Source of the DNA: Rhodobium orientis
Lineage (GTDB): Bacteria > Pseudomonadota > Alphaproteobacteria > Rhizobiales > Rhodobiaceae
Direction of reading: 5' to 3'
NCBI RefSeq assembly: GCF_003258835.1
Contig: NZ_NPEV01000023.1
Span: forward strand, 1 to 64,000
Length of the DNA: 64,000 nucleotides
Shown in pieces: positions 43,882 to 53,399 of the stretch (positions are counted from its first letter, which is position 1; each line of letters opens with the position of its first letter). The position numbers and the translations under genes were made by a program. The notes beneath the pieces are model-generated. The model did no database searches, was not told where the DNA came from, and worked only from the letters and a program-made list of their open reading frames with translations.

Positions 43882-44280
43882 TCAGAGCGTGGTCTCGGCC
43901 GGCGGCTGGTAGGGCCTGCGGATGAGCGCCGGGATCGTCAGCAGGACGAGCACCAGCAGCACCGTCGGGGCGATGATGCGGGGAACCTGCGCCCACCAGT
44001 CGGTCCCGACCTCCCAGAACGCCCACAGCACCGTGCCGCACCACACGGCGGCGTAGATCCACACGCCGGTGATCGACAAACGGAACAGGAAATAAGCGGA
44101 AAGGAGGAGGCCGATACCGGCAACGACGTAGTACCAGGAGCCGCCGAGGCTGGCGAGCCAGATGCCGCCGATGAGGAGGATCGCGCCGCAAAGGGCAAGG
44201 ACGGCGCCCAGGACGATGGTCGCCCATTTCGCCACCGGCGATGGCTTTCGATAGACGTGGATGTGGGGATCGTGGGTCAT
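43882..44280 (-). CDS. Separate membrane domain of the PQQ dehydrogenase
   Basis: A 132-residue protein with four to five membrane helices (ATIVLGAVLALCGAILLIGG, SWYYVVAGIGLLLSAYFLF, WIYAAVWCGTVLWAFWEVG, IIAPTVLLVLVLLTIPAL). This matches the N-terminal membrane domain of membrane-bound glucose dehydrogenase, including GGSWYYVVAGIGLL and LWAFWEVGTDWWAQVPR. The PQQ catalytic gene follows 51 bp downstream in the same direction, so the enzyme appears split in two. The ATG at 44280 follows GGGAGAG. It should hold ubiquinone and the catalytic partner at the membrane. Confidence 0.85.
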   Translation of the reverse strand: MTHDPHIHVYRKPSPVAKWATIVLGAVLALCGAILLIGGIWLASLGGSWYYVVAGIGLLLSAYFLFRLSITGVWIYAAVWCGTVLWAFWEVGTDWWAQVPRIIAPTVLLVLVLLTIPALIRRPYQPPAETTL

Positions 44281-44496
44281 GGGGCTCTCCCGCCTCTGAT
44301 TATTGGGAGGAGCGCTTCGCAGGAATGAGTCGGACGACCAAGCAAGAGCGCTCTTGCGAGGGCCAACGCGCCCGACCGGGCAATGTTCCTGAAGAAAATG
44401 TGAATTGTCTGTAACGTTTGACCGTCTCTGGACGGCATCGGGCCGGCGCAAGCGTTGGCGTCGGCCCGGCTTGATGCGCGAAGGTCATGCCCGCGA

Positions 44497-44745
44497 TCAG
44501 CTATCGGCGTCGCTCTTGCGGTTGCCCTTGCCGAGGTCGCGGCGGGCGCGCGTTTCCTTGTCGAGCTTCTCGAAGGATTCGATGACGCCGTCGGTCTCGG
44601 TCTTCACGTCGGGCTGGCTGTGGCGCTGGTTGCGCACGCTTTCCTGGTCGTTGCCCTGGAGCTGGTTGTTGCCCATGCGCTCGTTGGCAAGATCGGTCTC
44701 GCTGATCGTCTCGGTCCGGTCGGACTTTTTGGCCTGTTCGCTCAT
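44497..44745 (-). CDS. Small hydrophilic hypothetical protein
   Basis: An 82-residue, strongly polar protein rich in Asp, Glu, Lys, Gln and Asn (TETISETDLANERMGNNQLQ), probably disordered. CAGGAGGAGG precedes the ATG at 44745. Such small hydrophilic proteins are often stress-related, but no family is recognised. It stands alone among envelope and stress genes. Confidence 0.65.
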   Translation of the reverse strand: MSEQAKKSDRTETISETDLANERMGNNQLQGNDQESVRNQRHSQPDVKTETDGVIESFEKLDKETRARRDLGKGNRKSDADS

Positions 44746-44837
44746 GTGAACCTCCTCCTGATTGCCCGGCCGCATGTCGTGCCGGCTTCGGGGGAAAAAC
44801 GAGCCGACGCCGAAATCGTTCCTCGGGAGACGGGCGG

Positions 44838-45353
44838 CTATTCGTCGGTGGTCTTCCTGGAGCGCCGGCCCTTGAACTTCAGGCGCACCTCGAGACGGCG
44901 CAACAGCATGACCACGATCGCGCCGGCAATACAGGCCAGAAAGGCAAGGGCAAAGAGGCCGAGCCCTGAGGCGAGCCCGATGCAGGCCGCAAGCCACATG
45001 CCGGCGCCGGTCGTCACGCCGTGCACCTCGCCCTTATGGAAGATGATGAAGCCGGCGGCCAGAAACGCGACGCCGGAGGTGATCGCTTCGACGAGGCGCA
45101 GCGGATCGGTGCGCATGGTGTCGCCGGAAAACAGCGGCAACTGAACGATCTCGACCGTGATCATCGCAAAGGTGGCGCTGGCGATGGCCACCAGGAGGTG
45201 GGTCCTGAGCCCGGCCGGCCGATCGTGCCATTCGCGCTCGAACCCGATAACGGCTGCAAGGGCTGCGGCAACGACGAGACGCACCACCATTTCGACCGGC
45301 GGAATGGCCGAGGCAAAGCCGTTGCTCAATATGGCCGGGATGGTATCGATCAC
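44838..45353 (-). CDS. MgtC/SapB-family membrane protein
   Basis: A 171-residue MgtC-family protein with five membrane helices. Conserved segments are VIGFEREWHDRPAGLRTHLL and GVAFLAAGFIIFHKG, then VHGVTTGAGMWLAACIGLA. It begins with GTG. The short type without the C-terminal regulatory domain of MgtC; relatives influence magnesium or membrane-potential homeostasis. Position among small stress genes fits. Confidence 0.88.
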   Translation of the reverse strand: MIDTIPAILSNGFASAIPPVEMVVRLVVAAALAAVIGFEREWHDRPAGLRTHLLVAIASATFAMITVEIVQLPLFSGDTMRTDPLRLVEAITSGVAFLAAGFIIFHKGEVHGVTTGAGMWLAACIGLASGLGLFALAFLACIAGAIVVMLLRRLEVRLKFKGRRSRKTTDE

Positions 45354-45377
45354 ATCGCGCGCTCCGTCGTTTGGACG

Positions 45378-45836
45378 TCAGCGGCCTTCTTTGCTCTCAA
45401 TATCTCCGATCAGCGCCTTCATTTCGGCAATCTCGCGCCGTTGGGTCTCGATGATGCCGTCGGCGAGCTCACGCACCCGCGGATCGGAAATGTTCGCCCG
45501 CTCGCTGGTCAGTATGGCGATGGAGTGGTGCGGAATCATCGCCTTCATCCAGCTAACATCGGCCACAGTGTCCTGGCTGCGCACCAGATAGAGCGCGCCG
45601 GCAAAAACAACGATCGCCGCGACGACGATGCCTATGTTGATCCCTGTGTTCGGATACATGCCGCGCATGAAGCCGAGCATGACGATGGCCATCGCCGCCC
45701 CCATCACCAGCGCCATATAGGCCCGCGTCTCGCTCCAGAACACGTGGTCGAGGGCGTAGGTGTTGAGATACATGAGCACCAGCATGACCGCTGTCGACGT
45801 GGCGATCATAGCGGCGAAACGCAGATACTTGGTCAT
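45378..45836 (-). CDS. DUF305-domain membrane protein
   Basis: A 152-residue protein. Three membrane helices (about 6-25, 35-55, 65-82) are followed by a soluble DUF305 end with the hallmark MIPHHSIAILTSERANI and GIIETQRREIAEMK. The HH pair suggests metal binding. ATG 45836 is chosen to place the first helix at the N-terminus. It lies just upstream of MgtC in the same direction (24 bp), so the two may be an operon. Confidence 0.85.
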   Translation of the reverse strand: MTKYLRFAAMIATSTAVMLVLMYLNTYALDHVFWSETRAYMALVMGAAMAIVMLGFMRGMYPNTGINIGIVVAAIVVFAGALYLVRSQDTVADVSWMKAMIPHHSIAILTSERANISDPRVRELADGIIETQRREIAEMKALIGDIESKEGR

Positions 45837-45992
45837 GTCGGGCATTCCTGCGCGGGGAAGGACTGTGGCGAGGAGAGGCGTTGCTTTGGAGACCAAAAGC
45901 CCGCCCCGCCGGGTGAAGCCAGGGGCCGACGGGTCGCTGCGATGACGGACCGGCGCCGCCGGGTGCTCACGGCATGCACGCCGGCCGCAGCG

Positions 45993-46253
45993 TCATCGGG
46001 CGCCGCGATGGGCGTGCATGTGGTCTGACGATCTGTGGTGGTCGTCCTCGTCTCTGTCGGATTGCAGGTAGGGCGCAATGCGCCAGGCCAGCGGCGGCGT
46101 TGCGGCGATCGCCACGATGATACCGATCGGCAGCAGATAGGCGGCAAACGCCTCCAGCGCCGGAACGCTGTGGAGAAGGACGACGGCGATCCCGACCAAC
46201 ACCGCATTCACGGCCAGCGCCAGTGCGAGCGTCAGATAGGTGTGTTGTCTCAT
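45993..46253 (-). CDS. Small two-helix membrane protein
   Basis: An 86-residue protein with two membrane segments (LALALAVNAVLVGIAVVLL and LLPIGIIVAIAATPPLAWRI) and a His/Asp-rich tail (DEDDHHRSSDHMHAHRG) that may bind metal. AAAGGAA precedes the ATG. Probably in one transcription unit with the DUF305 and MgtC genes. Family unknown. Confidence 0.65.
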   Translation of the reverse strand: MRQHTYLTLALALAVNAVLVGIAVVLLHSVPALEAFAAYLLPIGIIVAIAATPPLAWRIAPYLQSDRDEDDHHRSSDHMHAHRGAR

Positions 46254-46405
46254 CTCGGATTCCTTTCGTCTTCCGGCTGTCTCCCTGGGTCAACGCAACA
46301 AAGTTAACGGCGGTTCCGCCAAAACCCGGAACAAATGCCGGGCAACGCCCGTTTTCCCGCTGAATTGTTTGGTGAATACCGCCTTGCAAAGGGAGGGAAA
46401 ACAAC

Positions 46406-47239
46406 ATGAGAACGGCACAAGCCCGCCAGCCCGGCTACGAATATTCGATGGATCCGCTGCCCGACTACCGGCCCCGTTACGCCGGGGCAGGCCGGCTTAA
46501 GGAAAAGGTGGCGCTGGTCACCGGCGGCGATTCCGGCATCGGACGCGCGGTCGCGGTGCTCTTTGCCCGCGAAGGCGCAAGGCTCGCGCTGTCCTACAAG
46601 GACGAGCGGCGCGACGCGGAGGAAACCCGCAAGCTGGTGGAAAAGGAGGGGTCGACGGCAATCCTCCTTCGCGGCGACGTCGGCGACAAGGCTTGCTGCG
46701 AGCGGATCGTGGAAGAAACCGTGGAGACCTATGGCCGCCTCGACGTGGTCATCGGCAACGCCGCCGAGCAGCACGCCCGCGAGCACGTTGAAGATATCTC
46801 CGAGGAGCAACTGCGCCGGACGTTCGATACCAACATCTTCGGCAATTTCTTCCTCGTCCAGGCGGCGCTGCCGTATCTGGCAGAAGGCTCCTCGATCATC
46901 CTGACCACCTCCGTCACCGCCTATCGCGGCCAGGACCTTCTTCTCGACTACGCCTCGACCAAGGGTGCGATCCTGTCCCTGGTGCGCGGCCTTGCGTCCA
47001 AGCTTGCCGACCGCGGCATCCGGGTCAACGGCGTTGCCCCCGGGCCGATCTGGACGCCGCTGATCCCGGCCTCCTTCCCGCCGGAAAAGGTGGAGACCTT
47101 CGGCCAGAACACGCCACTCGGCCGCCCCGGCCAGCCCAACGAGGTGGCGCCGGCCTACCTGTTCCTCGCCTGCGAGGACGGCAGCTACATGAGCGGCCAG
47201 GTGCTGCATCCGAACGGCGGCGAGCCGGTTTCCAGCTAG
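46406..47239 (+). CDS. SDR-family oxidoreductase (YghA/YdaD-like)
   Basis: A 277-residue short-chain dehydrogenase. The N-terminal extension with MDPLPDYRPRYAG is typical of the YghA group. The NAD(P)-binding motif is TGGDSGIGRAVA, the Asn motif IGNAAEQHA, catalytic YASTK near residue 192, and VAPGPIWTPLIP. Members are often induced in general stress. GGGAGG precedes it. It is transcribed away from the membrane-protein group. Confidence 0.92.
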   Translation: MRTAQARQPGYEYSMDPLPDYRPRYAGAGRLKEKVALVTGGDSGIGRAVAVLFAREGARLALSYKDERRDAEETRKLVEKEGSTAILLRGDVGDKACCERIVEETVETYGRLDVVIGNAAEQHAREHVEDISEEQLRRTFDTNIFGNFFLVQAALPYLAEGSSIILTTSVTAYRGQDLLLDYASTKGAILSLVRGLASKLADRGIRVNGVAPGPIWTPLIPASFPPEKVETFGQNTPLGRPGQPNEVAPAYLFLACEDGSYMSGQVLHPNGGEPVSS

Positions 47240-47412
47240 CCATGGCGGGTCCGAAAAGCGCGATTTGAACCGAGGACGGCGGCATCCGACGAGTGCCGCC
47301 GCCACGCATTCAGGTTTGACAATCCGGCAAAAATCATTGAACCAGCGCTGATGCGCGGTTTCCCGTCACACGGGGATTTCGCCGCAGGCATGATGAGAAG
47401 CGGGACGAATAC

Positions 47413-49578
47413 ATGAGCGAACGGATCGATATCGGCGGCCTCCAGGTGGCGCCGGAGCTGCACGCCTTTATCGAGAACGAGGCCCTGCCGGAAACGGGCG
47501 TTGCACCGGAAAAATTCTGGCAGGGACTGGTCGGCCTCGTCCGCGACTTCGCCCCGCAGAACCGCGAACTCCTCGAGGTTCGCGAGCGCTTGCAGGCCGA
47601 GATCGACGCCTGGCACACCGGCGGCCGCGGCAAGGAGCACGACGCGGCCGCCTACAAGACCTTCCTGGAAGAGATCGGCTACCTGAAGCCGGAAGGCGCG
47701 CCGTTCTCGGTCGAGACGGCCGACACCGACAGCGAGATCGCCGAGGTCGCCGGCCCGCAGCTCGTCGTGCCGGTGATGAACGCCCGTTATGCGCTGAACG
47801 CCGCCAACTCCCGCTGGGGCAGCCTCTACGACGCGCTCTACGGCACCGACGCCATCCCCGGCGAGATAGGCTCCGGCTACGACCCAGAGCGCGGCACCGA
47901 GGTCATCGCCTGGGCCAAGAGTTTTTTGGACGACGCCGCATCGCTTGCAAAAGGCTCCCACAAGGACGCCACTGGCTACCGGGTGGAGGGCGGCGCCCTC
48001 GTCGTTACGACGCCCGGCGGCGAGACCGGCCTCAAGGCGCCGGAAAAATTCGCCGGCCACCGGGGCGATGCCGCGTCTCCCGATGCGATTCTCCTCAAGA
48101 ACAACGGCCTCCACATCGAGATCGCCATCGACCGCGGCCACCCGATCGGCAAGGACGATCCGGCGGGCGTTGCCGACATCGTCTTGGAGGCCGCGCTCTC
48201 CACCATCATGGACTGCGAGGATTCGGTCGCCGCCGTCGATGCCGAGGACAAGGCCGTCGCCTATCGCAACTGGCTCGGCCTGATGCGCGGCGATCTCGTC
48301 GACACATTTGAGAAGGGCGGCAGGACCGTCGAGCGCAAGCTCAATCCGGACCGGTCCTATGTGGCGCCGGACGGCGGCGAGGTGCGCCTGCAGGGCCGCA
48401 GCCTGATGCTGGTGCGCAATGTCGGACACCTGATGACGACTCCGGCCGTCGTCGATGCGGACGGCGCGGAGATCCCGGAAGGCCTCCTCGACGGGGTGAT
48501 GACGACGCTGATCGCCATGCACGACCTGAACAAGTCGCCCGATGCGGCGATGCGCAATTCGCGCCGCGGCTCGGTCTATATCGTCAAGCCGAAGATGCAC
48601 GGCGCCGACGAGGTTGCATTCGCCTGCGCGTGCTTCGCGCGCATCGAGGAGGTGCTCGGCCTGCCGGCGAACACGATCAAGGTCGGCATCATGGACGAGG
48701 AGCGCCGCACCACGGTCAATCTGATGGAGTGCATCCGCGCGGCGAAGGACCGGGTGTTCTTCATCAACACCGGCTTCCTCGACCGCACCGGCGACGAGAT
48801 GCACACCTCCATGGAAGCCGGCCCCATGATCCGCAAGGGCGAGATGAAGGCCTCGACCTGGATTTCCGCCTATGAGGACTGGAACGTCGATGTCGGGCTC
48901 ACCTGCGGCCTGCGCGGCAAGGCCCAGATCGGCAAGGGCATGTGGGCGATGCCGGATCTGATGGCGGCGATGCTGGAGCAGAAGGTCGGCCACCCGAAGG
49001 CCGGTGCCAACACCGCCTGGGTGCCGTCGCCGACGGCCGCCACCCTGCACGCCACCCACTATCACCGCATCGACGTTGCCGCCCGCCAGGAGGAAATCGC
49101 CACGGGCGGGCGCCGGGCAACGCTCGACGACCTCCTCACCATCCCGCTCGCCGACCGGCCGAACTGGTCCGACGATGAGATCAAGGCCGAACTCGACAAC
49201 AACGCGCAAGGCATTCTCGGCTATGTGGTGCGCTGGATCGACCAGGGCGTCGGCTGTTCCAAGGTGCCGGACATCCACGATGTCGGCCTGATGGAGGACC
49301 GGGCGACCCTGCGCATTTCCAGCCAGCACATGGCCAACTGGCTGCACCACGGCGTCGTCGACAAGGACAAGGTGCTGGAGACCATGAAGCGGATGGCCGA
49401 GGTCGTCGACCGGCAGAACGCCGGCGATCCGGCCTATGAGGCGATGGCGCCGGGCTTCGACGGCGTCGCCTTCAAGGCGGCCTGCGACCTCGTCTTCAAG
49501 GGACGCGAGCAGCCGTCCGGCTACACCGAGCCGATTCTCCACGCCCGCCGCCGCGAGAAGAAGGCCGAACAGGGCTGA
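47413..49578 (+). CDS. glcB: Malate synthase G
   Basis: A 721-residue malate synthase G, full family length. It condenses glyoxylate with acetyl-CoA to malate. Seen are [20 protein letters not shown], the catalytic region [46 protein letters not shown] and the late [18 protein letters not shown]. The isoform G includes the extra beta domain missing in isoform A. A GlcG-like gene follows 56 bp later, suggesting growth on glycolate or glyoxylate. Confidence 0.97.
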   Translation: MSERIDIGGLQVAPELHAFIENEALPETGVAPEKFWQGLVGLVRDFAPQNRELLEVRERLQAEIDAWHTGGRGKEHDAAAYKTFLEEIGYLKPEGAPFSVETADTDSEIAEVAGPQLVVPVMNARYALNAANSRWGSLYDALYGTDAIPGEIGSGYDPERGTEVIAWAKSFLDDAASLAKGSHKDATGYRVEGGALVVTTPGGETGLKAPEKFAGHRGDAASPDAILLKNNGLHIEIAIDRGHPIGKDDPAGVADIVLEAALSTIMDCEDSVAAVDAEDKAVAYRNWLGLMRGDLVDTFEKGGRTVERKLNPDRSYVAPDGGEVRLQGRSLMLVRNVGHLMTTPAVVDADGAEIPEGLLDGVMTTLIAMHDLNKSPDAAMRNSRRGSVYIVKPKMHGADEVAFACACFARIEEVLGLPANTIKVGIMDEERRTTVNLMECIRAAKDRVFFINTGFLDRTGDEMHTSMEAGPMIRKGEMKASTWISAYEDWNVDVGLTCGLRGKAQIGKGMWAMPDLMAAMLEQKVGHPKAGANTAWVPSPTAATLHATHYHRIDVAARQEEIATGGRRATLDDLLTIPLADRPNWSDDEIKAELDNNAQGILGYVVRWIDQGVGCSKVPDIHDVGLMEDRATLRISSQHMANWLHHGVVDKDKVLETMKRMAEVVDRQNAGDPAYEAMAPGFDGVAFKAACDLVFKGREQPSGYTEPILHARRREKKAEQG

Positions 49579-49634
49579 ACCGTCCGAACGCGATCGAACA
49601 TCCGGACGCCGATCCGGGGAGGGGAGAATGAAAA

Positions 49635-50054
49635 ATGCAGACCATCAAACGGCTGTCGCACGCCGAGGCCCAGATCCTCATCGCCGGTGCGCGGGACAAG
49701 GCCATGCAGATCGGCGTGCCGATGTGCATTTCCATTGTCGACGAGAGCGGTAACCTGATCGCCTTTGAGCGCATGGACGGCGGCAAGGTCCATTCCATCC
49801 AGCTCTCCATGGACAAGGCCTTCACGGCGGCGTCCGCAAGGAAGGCGACGCACGAATACAACGCCGCCTGCACGCCGGGCAGCCTCGTCTTCGGCATCCA
49901 TACCGCCCTCGGCGGCCGCATCTCCGTGGTCGGCGGCGGTTTTCCGGTCGTCGTCGACGGCGAGGTGGTCGGCGGCATCGGCCTCTCCTCCGGCACGCCC
50001 CAGCAGGACATGGAATGCGCCGAGGCCGGCCTGGCCGCGTTCGCGTCGGCTTAG
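49635..50054 (+). CDS. GlcG/HbpS-family protein
   Basis: A 139-residue GlcG-type protein (HbpS/PduO-C fold): SHAEAQILIAGARDKAMQIG, CISIVDESGNLIAFERMDG and GGFPVVVDGEVVGGIGLSSG. Members bind heme or small ligands, and glcG lies next to glcB in many genomes. It is likely co-transcribed with glcB. Its true role in glycolate metabolism is not known. Confidence 0.9.
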   Translation: MQTIKRLSHAEAQILIAGARDKAMQIGVPMCISIVDESGNLIAFERMDGGKVHSIQLSMDKAFTAASARKATHEYNAACTPGSLVFGIHTALGGRISVVGGGFPVVVDGEVVGGIGLSSGTPQQDMECAEAGLAAFASA

Positions 50055-50092
50055 GGCGGGACGCCTGGAATCAGACCCGAACGATCTGTCTG

Positions 50093-50200
50093 CGTCATCG
50101 CGAGGAGGCCGCTAGGCCGACGCGGCGATCCAGAAGCCGCTTGCTCGGAGCGCGTGGCCCCTGGATTGCCGCGCTCGCTTCGCTCACTCGCAATGACGAC
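50093..50200. repeat. Palindromic intergenic repeat element
   Basis: About 108 bp bounded by CGTCATCGCGAG and CTCGCAATGACG, nearly perfect inverted ends. The inside pairs partly as well (GGCGATCCAG against CTGGATTGCC). This sequence type, with CGCTCGCTTCGCTCACTCGC, is a common dispersed intergenic repeat in alphaproteobacteria. No coding capacity. Confidence 0.75.
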
Positions 50201-50229
50201 AATCTGACCTCATCGCAGCGCCCCGGTCT

Positions 50230-51213
50230 TCAAGCCACCCGGTCGGGCGGCTCCTTGCCGGCAAAGAAGGCATCGAGATTGTCGACGGCGCGAAAGCCCA
50301 TGGCGTCGCGCGTCTCCACCGTGGCGCTGCCGAGATGGGGTAACAGGAAGGCGTTCTCCAGCTCCCGGTAGCCGGGATGGATGTTCGGCTCGTTGTTGAA
50401 GACGTCGAGGCCCGCCGCCGCCAGCTTGCCGGATTTCAGCGCGGCGATCAGCGCCTCGTCGTCGACGACGCCGCCGCGTGCGGTGTTGACGACGATCGCC
50501 CCGTCCGGCAACAGCGCCAGCCGTTCCGCATTGAGGAGCCCGGTCGTCTCCGCGGTCAGCGGGCAATGGATCGAGAGCACGTCGCAGAGCGGCAGCATCT
50601 CCTCCAGGCTCTCGTGATAGACGGCATCGCCGGCAAGCTCCGCATCGAGCGGGCGGCGATTGTGGTAGTGGATCTCCATGTCGAAGCCGCGCGCGCGGCG
50701 CGCGGTGATCTGGCCGATGCGCCCCATGCCGACGAGGCCGAGTCGTTTGCCGGTGATTTCCGTGCCGAGATGGAAGGTCGGGCTCCAGGTGTGCCAGCGG
50801 TCGGCCCGGACCAGGCGTTCGCCTTCGCCGGCCCGCCTGGCCGCGCCGAGCATCAGGAGAATCGCGATCTCAGCCGTCGCATCGGACAGCACGTCGGGCG
50901 TGTTGGTGACGATGAGGCCGCGTTCGGCCGCCGCGGCAAGGTCGACGTGATCGACGCCGACGGAAAAGCAGGACACCATCTTCACCCGCTCCGGCAGGGC
51001 GGCGATCACCTCAGCGCTCATCTTTTCCGTCGGGCAGATGAGGAGCGCGTCGGCGTCCCGCGCCCGCCGAAGCAGCTCGTCGCGGGACAGCACGCCGTCA
51101 TCCTCGTTGAGGTCCGCGGAATAATCCCGTGCGAGCCGCGAGCGGACATTGTCGGGCAGCCTGCGGGTGACGAGAATGGCGGGAGATTTGGACGCGGGCG
51201 CGCTGGACGACAT
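50230..51213 (-). CDS. D-2-hydroxyacid dehydrogenase (glyoxylate/hydroxypyruvate reductase type)
   Basis: A 327-residue enzyme. The Rossmann motif is LGLVGMGRIGQITARR; catalytic Arg lies in NTARGGVVDDEAL, Glu in DVFNNEP and His in LLPHLGSATVETR. It resembles glycerate dehydrogenase or glyoxylate reductase, which fits the neighbouring malate synthase and GlcG genes of glyoxylate metabolism. ATG 51213 lies behind AGAGG. Confidence 0.9.
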   Translation of the reverse strand: MSSSAPASKSPAILVTRRLPDNVRSRLARDYSADLNEDDGVLSRDELLRRARDADALLICPTEKMSAEVIAALPERVKMVSCFSVGVDHVDLAAAAERGLIVTNTPDVLSDATAEIAILLMLGAARRAGEGERLVRADRWHTWSPTFHLGTEITGKRLGLVGMGRIGQITARRARGFDMEIHYHNRRPLDAELAGDAVYHESLEEMLPLCDVLSIHCPLTAETTGLLNAERLALLPDGAIVVNTARGGVVDDEALIAALKSGKLAAAGLDVFNNEPNIHPGYRELENAFLLPHLGSATVETRDAMGFRAVDNLDAFFAGKEPPDRVA

Positions 51214-51835
51214 GGTCAACCTCTTTTTCGGGATGGGCATATGGGCACTCCGGGAGCGCGGACGGCATCTTGACCGAGCCCGGCCCGGAAATCGATCCCC
51301 GCTGACGCCGCGGCAGGGCCCGGACCTGATTCCCATGCCCGGCACTGGTCGCGGGTCCGATTCCATCCCGTCGCAACCCCGATTCCTTAACGGCGGGCAA
51401 CCCGCCCGCGCCGCCCATGTTGCGATTCGGCAACAGCAAGCCTTTCCGGCCGGCCTCGAGCCGGAATTTACGCTCCGCGGGTGGTTCCTCCGTTAGGATT
51501 TTGTTAGGGAATGAGCGTCCTGAGGCATTGAATTTCCGGGGCTTTTCGCCGGAACAGGGTAAAAGCCTACGCAGAATGACGTAGGTCATCCCCCGCCTCG
51601 TGACATTCCTGCAACATAGGGGTCCAAAAGCCGTAAACCGGCCCTGTTGTGTGTTGATCGGAAAGAACGTTCAGATATGTTGACCCTGCGACTGACGCGA
51701 ATGAGCGTTGGGTGCCGTTACGCTTATAAACCGAACAGGTGGACCGCGGGCGGCAGTTTCGCGGGGAAATAGGGACAGGTTTCGGTCGACAGACATCAAC
51801 CTCTTCCCGGTAACTTTGACTTTGGAGGTCAGGAA
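51214..51835. other. Long upstream region of the porin gene
   Basis: 622 bp without a supportable gene. It includes the divergent promoters of the dehydrogenase and the porin. The porin start is preceded by TTTGGAGGTCAGGAA. No clear regulator site is seen; the length is usual for a strongly controlled outer-membrane gene. Confidence 0.5.
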
Positions 51836-53104
51836 ATGAAAATCAAAAGCCTTCTCCTCGGTGCTGCGGGCGCGCTCGCCATCACTGGGGCCCAGGCGGC
51901 GGATCTTCCGGTCGCCCCGGAGCCGGTTGACTACGTTCGTGTCTGCGACGCGTTCGGCACCGGTTTCTTCTACATCCCGGGCACCGAGACCTGCTTGCGC
52001 GTCGGCGGCCGTATCCGCGCCGACTACTATGTGTGGGGCAACGAGGTCACCTACGATCGTTCGGCCAACGCTCTTGGCTCGTTCGGCTCGTCCCGTGGCC
52101 GCAATGCCAACTACAGCTCGACCCGCGCTCGCGCCTATCTGCGTCTGGATAGCCGCACCAACACCGAGTTCGGCCTGCTGCGCACCTACGCCCAGGTTTA
52201 CTGGACCGCTGACTCCTACGGCGGCACCAACACCACCATGGACTACGGCTTCATCCAGTGGGGCGGTCTGACGGCCGGTCGTACGGACAGCTTCTTCCAG
52301 TTCTGGACTGGCGCTACCTACGAGAAGCTCGACAACTCGCTTCAGGATTCCGACACCAACGTGCTGGCCTACACCGCTGCCTTCGGCAACGGCTTCTCGG
52401 CCTCGGTCTCGATCGAAGACGGCACCTACTCGCGTATGGGCGTCCTCAATGGTCGTTGGTCGCGCTTCGTGTCCGCCACCGGCGCTATCCCGGCTGGTGT
52501 TCCGATGGACGCCTACGGCGGTCATTGGTGGCCGGATCTCGTCGCCAACCTGAACGTCAGCCAGGGCTGGGGTTCGGCTCAGGTGATGGCCGCTCTGCAC
52601 GACGTGCGTGACGGCATCGGTGGTCGTGACGACTCCGAGCTCGGCTGGGCAGTCGGCGCCGGCGTGATCTTCAACCTGCCGATGATTGCGGCTGGTGACA
52701 CGATCGCCCTGCAGGCCGCCTATGCGGACGGTGCCACCTCCTACGTGACCCCGTCGACCAACGGCTGGCGCACCGCTTATGATGCGGCCCGTCGTCTCGG
52801 CGGTGACTTCGTCACCACGGAGGCTTGGTCGATCGGTGGTGGCTTCACCCACTACTGGATGCCGAACCTGTCGTCCGGTCTGACCGTCACCTACGCCAAC
52901 ATCGACCAGTGGGATGGCATCTGCGTCGCCCCGCGTCGTGGCTGCGGCGACTTCGACGAGTGGGACATCCAGGGCAACCTCGTTTGGTCGCCGGCTTCCG
53001 GTTTCGAAATCGGCGTCGAAGTTGACTACGAGTACGTTGAGCCGGATGTGGGCGATGAGCATGACGACGTCGTCGGCCTGCTGCGCTTCCAGCGCACCTT
53101 CTAA
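51836..53104 (+). CDS. Major porin (Porin_2 / Omp2b family)
   Basis: A 422-residue outer-membrane porin. Signal peptide MKIKSLLLGAAGALAITGAQ ends before ADLPVAPEPVDYVRVCDAFG, the typical start of Hyphomicrobiales porins. The pattern of CLRVGGRIRADYYV, then LRLDSRTNTEFGLLRTYAQV, and a C-terminal aromatic (RFQRTF) marks a 16-strand trimeric barrel. Codon use is strongly biased toward a few codons, as in highly expressed genes. A strong terminator follows. Confidence 0.96.
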   Translation: MKIKSLLLGAAGALAITGAQAADLPVAPEPVDYVRVCDAFGTGFFYIPGTETCLRVGGRIRADYYVWGNEVTYDRSANALGSFGSSRGRNANYSSTRARAYLRLDSRTNTEFGLLRTYAQVYWTADSYGGTNTTMDYGFIQWGGLTAGRTDSFFQFWTGATYEKLDNSLQDSDTNVLAYTAAFGNGFSASVSIEDGTYSRMGVLNGRWSRFVSATGAIPAGVPMDAYGGHWWPDLVANLNVSQGWGSAQVMAALHDVRDGIGGRDDSELGWAVGAGVIFNLPMIAAGDTIALQAAYADGATSYVTPSTNGWRTAYDAARRLGGDFVTTEAWSIGGGFTHYWMPNLSSGLTVTYANIDQWDGICVAPRRGCGDFDEWDIQGNLVWSPASGFEIGVEVDYEYVEPDVGDEHDDVVGLLRFQRTF

Positions 53105-53128
53105 TCAGACGATCATCCGATCGTTGGG

Positions 53129-53163
53129 AACCCGGTGGAGCAATCCACCGGGTTCTTTTTTTT
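53129..53163 (+). terminator. Porin terminator
   Basis: AACCCGGTGGA-GCAA-TCCACCGGGTT, an 11-bp perfect stem, followed by CTTTTTTTT, 25 bp after the porin stop. Confidence 0.95.
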
Positions 53164-53399
53164 GCCGGTACGCCTGTTTCCTCTGCTTGCGGCTTCCAGC
53201 GCGGCGATTTGCGGGCTTTTTCAAGGCTCGCCTTCCTTGCCGGCCCTTCACCGAGTCACTAGTGTGAATTCCCGGGAATGGCGGTTTTCCGGCCCCGGCC
53301 GGACGGATGCGGTGGCAATGCCCGTGCATTCGCGGCAGCGCTCGGTGAGGCGCCAGGCCAAGGCGGTCTCGCCAGGGCGAAGAGGAGCGTGAAGAGGGA

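Noticed and set aside
47236-49542. A long open frame of 768 codons on the minus strand
   Set aside because: Antisense shadow of malate synthase G, which has clear motifs over its whole length.
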